NCBI GenBank assembly: GCA_937899265.1
Contig: CALBPV010000126.1
Span: forward strand, 1-7,172
Source: an uncultured Bacteroidales bacterium
GTDB lineage: Bacteria; Bacteroidota; Bacteroidia; Bacteroidales; UBA3663
Reading direction: 5' to 3'
Length of the DNA: 7,172 bases
Below are positions 6,088 to 7,172 of the stretch, piece by piece. Every line of letters starts with the position of its first letter. Position 1 is the stretch's first letter. Both the position numbers and the translations under genes were made by a program. The notes under the pieces are model-generated. The model saw nothing but the letters and a program-made list of their open reading frames with translations. It did no database searches and was not told the DNA's origin.

Positions 6088-6118
6088 GCTATTTTTGTCT
6101 GTCATTTTTTAGCAAATT
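6088..6118 (+). repeat. A/T-rich promoter-like motif, right copy
   Basis: Same order as 5666-5694: GCTAT, one base, TTTGT, spacer with TCA, TAGCAAATT. It contains TATTTTTG (6090-6097), a plus-strand match to TAnnTTTG without a clear -33 box. Here the motif also forms a perfect 7-bp inverted repeat, TTTGCTA at 6085-6091 with TAGCAAA at 6110-6116, separated by 18 nt. It could be a second glnN promoter or a binding site. Confidence 0.4.
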
Positions 6119-6159
6119 GTTTTTCAACCTGACAAAACCTGTAATTTTTCTGCATTTTT

Positions 6160-6191
6160 CTTGGTCAGTTACGCAAAATACGCTATCTTTG
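6160..6191 (+). promoter_or_regulatory. Candidate glnN promoter (-33 CTTG/TTGG and -7 TATCTTTG)
   Basis: TATCTTTG at 6184-6191 exactly matches the Bacteroidota -7 consensus TAnnTTTG. A degenerate -33 element, CTTGG (6160-6164), lies 19-20 nt upstream, the expected spacing. Transcription would begin near 6198, leaving a leader of about 120 nt before the glnN ATG at 6320. This is the best-supported promoter in the window because both elements and the spacing fit. Confidence 0.55.
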
Positions 6192-6226
6192 CCACGGAAA
6201 TATAGAAAACAGCAAGCATTTCTGAC

Positions 6227-6272
6227 AAAATGTGGCATTTTGGCGAAATTTCTTTCGAAATGCGGCATTTTG
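6227..6272. promoter_or_regulatory. Palindrome cluster with a 15-bp direct repeat in the glnN leader
   Basis: AAATGTGGCATTTTG (6228-6242) recurs as AAATGCGGCATTTTG (6258-6272), one mismatch, offset 30 bp or about three DNA turns. Each copy is itself palindromic: AAAATG-3-CATTTT (6227-6241) and AAATGC-1-GCATTT (6258-6270). Between them lie two 8-bp perfect palindromes, GAAATTTC (6245-6252) and TTTCGAAA (6253-6260). The cluster falls downstream of the predicted glnN start, so it could be a repressor site or small mRNA hairpins. No regulator is recognised. Confidence 0.5.
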
Positions 6273-6319
6273 TAAAGAAATATCAAACAATACAAACAAA
6301 CATCCAAACATTTTCAAAA

Positions 6320-7172
6320 ATGAGCAACAATTTGAGATTCGAAGTGGTTCATGAAGCCTTCAAAAAGCATGCTATAGACGTTGTGCCTCCGGCTTCCCGC
6401 CCTTCGGAGTTCTTCGGAGAATTGGTTTTCGATCGAGAGAAGATGTTCAAGTATCTGGACCGCAAAACATACGATGCGCTGATTGACTGTATCGACAACG
6501 GAAAGCAATTGGACAGACAGATTGCCGACAAAGTGGCCGCAGGCATGAAAACCTGGGCACTCGAACATGGTGTCACCCATTGTTGCCACTGGTTCCAGCC
6601 CCTCACGGAGACAACGGCCCAGAAGCATGACTCCTTCATGGAATATGATTGGAAGGGCGGCATGATAGAGGAGTTTGAAGGAAAATCCCTCTTCCAGCAG
6701 GAACCCGACGCTTCGTCGTTCCCCTCCGGCGGCATCCGTGCCACCTTCGAGGCCCGAGGATACACCGCTTGGGACCCTACATCGCCGGTATTTATCTACG
6801 ATGATTGTCTCTGCATTCCCACCATATTCATATCTTACACGGGTGAGGCGCTCGACTACAAAGCTCCCCTGAAGAAATCCATCAAGGTTGTTTCGGATGC
6901 TGCGCTGGCTATCTGCAAGATGTTTGACAAACGTGTCAAGAAGATTCAGTGCAACCTGGGGTGGGAACAGGAATATTTCCTGGTGGATGACGGTCTCTAT
7001 GCTGCCCGTCCCGACCTAATTGCGTGCGGCCGCACTCTGTTGGGTCACGCTTCGGCCAAGAATCAGCAGATGGACGACCATTACTTCGGTCAGATTCCCA
7101 CGCGAGTTCAGGCCTTCATGAAAGATCTCGAAATCGAAGGGCACCGTCTCGGCATCCCGATGAAGACGCGTC
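6320..7172 (+). CDS. glnN: Glutamine synthetase type III (GlnN), N-terminal part, cut by the window end
   Basis: GlnN joins ammonia to glutamate with ATP to make glutamine, the main nitrogen-assimilation step in the cytosol. The reading frame is open from the ATG at 6320 to the window edge (284 codons); type III enzymes are about 700-730 aa, so roughly 60% is missing. The start MSNNLRFEVVHEAFKKHA is typical, preceded by an A-rich leader with no Shine-Dalgarno. The type III N-terminal domain is followed by family-specific blocks: HWFQPLT (90-96), QQEPDASSFPSGGIR, TFEARGYTAWDP, CIPTIFISYTGEALDYK and LGWEQEYFLVD, where E216 and E218 correspond by motif to the metal-binding E-x-E of other glutamine synthetases. 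SAKNQQMDDHYFG and LGIPMKTR follow. Type III enzymes are common in Bacteroidota. Divergent from the GT5/leu operon; probably transcribed from the promoter near 6160-6191. Confidence 0.96.
   Translation, partial: MSNNLRFEVVHEAFKKHAIDVVPPASRPSEFFGELVFDREKMFKYLDRKTYDALIDCIDNGKQLDRQIADKVAAGMKTWALEHGVTHCCHWFQPLTETTAQKHDSFMEYDWKGGMIEEFEGKSLFQQEPDASSFPSGGIRATFEARGYTAWDPTSPVFIYDDCLCIPTIFISYTGEALDYKAPLKKSIKVVSDAALAICKMFDKRVKKIQCNLGWEQEYFLVDDGLYAARPDLIACGRTLLGHASAKNQQMDDHYFGQIPTRVQAFMKDLEIEGHRLGIPMKTR

Larger units (their letters stand above)
5539..6319. other. 781-bp divergent intergenic region without a supported protein gene
   Basis: From left to right it holds the operon leader and minus-strand -7 box (5539-5644), an A/T-rich stretch with the left promoter-like motif (5645-5760), the G/C-rich structured block (about 5770-6060), the right promoter-like motif and inverted repeat (6085-6118), the glnN promoter (6160-6191) and the palindromic glnN leader (6198-6319). 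The one longer plus-strand open frame (5784-6275) crosses both the G/C-rich block and the A/T-rich flank and looks like a composition artefact. I found no tRNA, rRNA or CRISPR array. Confidence 0.8.

Noticed and set aside
6083..6118. Intrinsic terminator at the T-rich stretch and inverted repeat
   Set aside because: The stem is A/T-rich with an 18-nt loop, and no G/C-rich hairpin directly precedes a T-tract. It better fits a promoter-like or binding-site motif.
5784..6275. 163-codon plus-strand ORF in the intergenic region
   Set aside because: Its composition changes abruptly between the G/C-rich block and the Phe/Leu/Lys-rich A/T flank, it ends in the palindromic leader, and it overlaps the predicted glnN promoter. 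It looks like chance openness across a structured element.
6314..6765. Minus-strand ORFs of 104 and 138 codons opposite glnN
   Set aside because: Shadows of the glutamine synthetase reading frame, which carries strong family motifs.

Overview
The window reads as a chromosomal segment from the phylum Bacteroidota, most likely the order Bacteroidales. Three things point there. The genes include a DUF4270 lipoprotein, a truncated GT5 (starch-synthase-like) protein and a type III glutamine synthetase. The intergenic promoter-like boxes fit the Bacteroidota -7 consensus TAnnTTTG. Gene starts sit in A/T-rich sequence without clear Shine-Dalgarno motifs. I cannot fix the genus from sequence alone.

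Layout. Positions 1-108 hold a 42-bp tandem repeat lying just past the end of leuC. From 110 to 5538 four genes run on the minus strand, in transcription order: a 273-aa GT5 N-terminal-domain protein (5538-4717), a DUF4270 lipoprotein (4676-3036), leuA (3004-1508) and leuC (1498-110). The gaps are 40, 31 and 9 nt, with no convincing internal promoter or terminator, so they look like one operon that couples a cell-surface/GT pair to leucine biosynthesis. leuD and leuB are not in the window; leuD would be expected to the left. On the plus strand, from 6320 to the right edge, is the first 284 codons of a type III glutamine synthetase (glnN).

The 781-bp divergent intergenic region (5539-6319) is the least ordinary part. 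Its two edges are A/T-rich and carry promoter-like boxes: a minus-strand box at 5644-5637 for the GT/DUF4270/leu operon and a plus-strand promoter near 6160-6191 for glnN. The middle (about 5770-6060) is a G/C-rich, non-coding block with a nested series of perfect helices (5776-6019). That suggests an unannotated structured RNA or a foldback element. The block is flanked by two similar ~30-nt A/T-rich motifs (5666-5694 and 6088-6118), each containing a TAnnTTTG box. The glnN leader holds a second cluster of small palindromes, including a 15-bp direct repeat.

How it works together. LeuA and LeuC are the first committed step and the isomerisation step of leucine synthesis. GlnN assimilates ammonia into glutamine. 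The GT5-like protein and the DUF4270 lipoprotein are a recurrent Bacteroidota pair of unknown function. Placing branched-chain amino-acid synthesis and nitrogen assimilation on opposite sides of one structured intergenic region makes shared nitrogen control possible, but that is inference.
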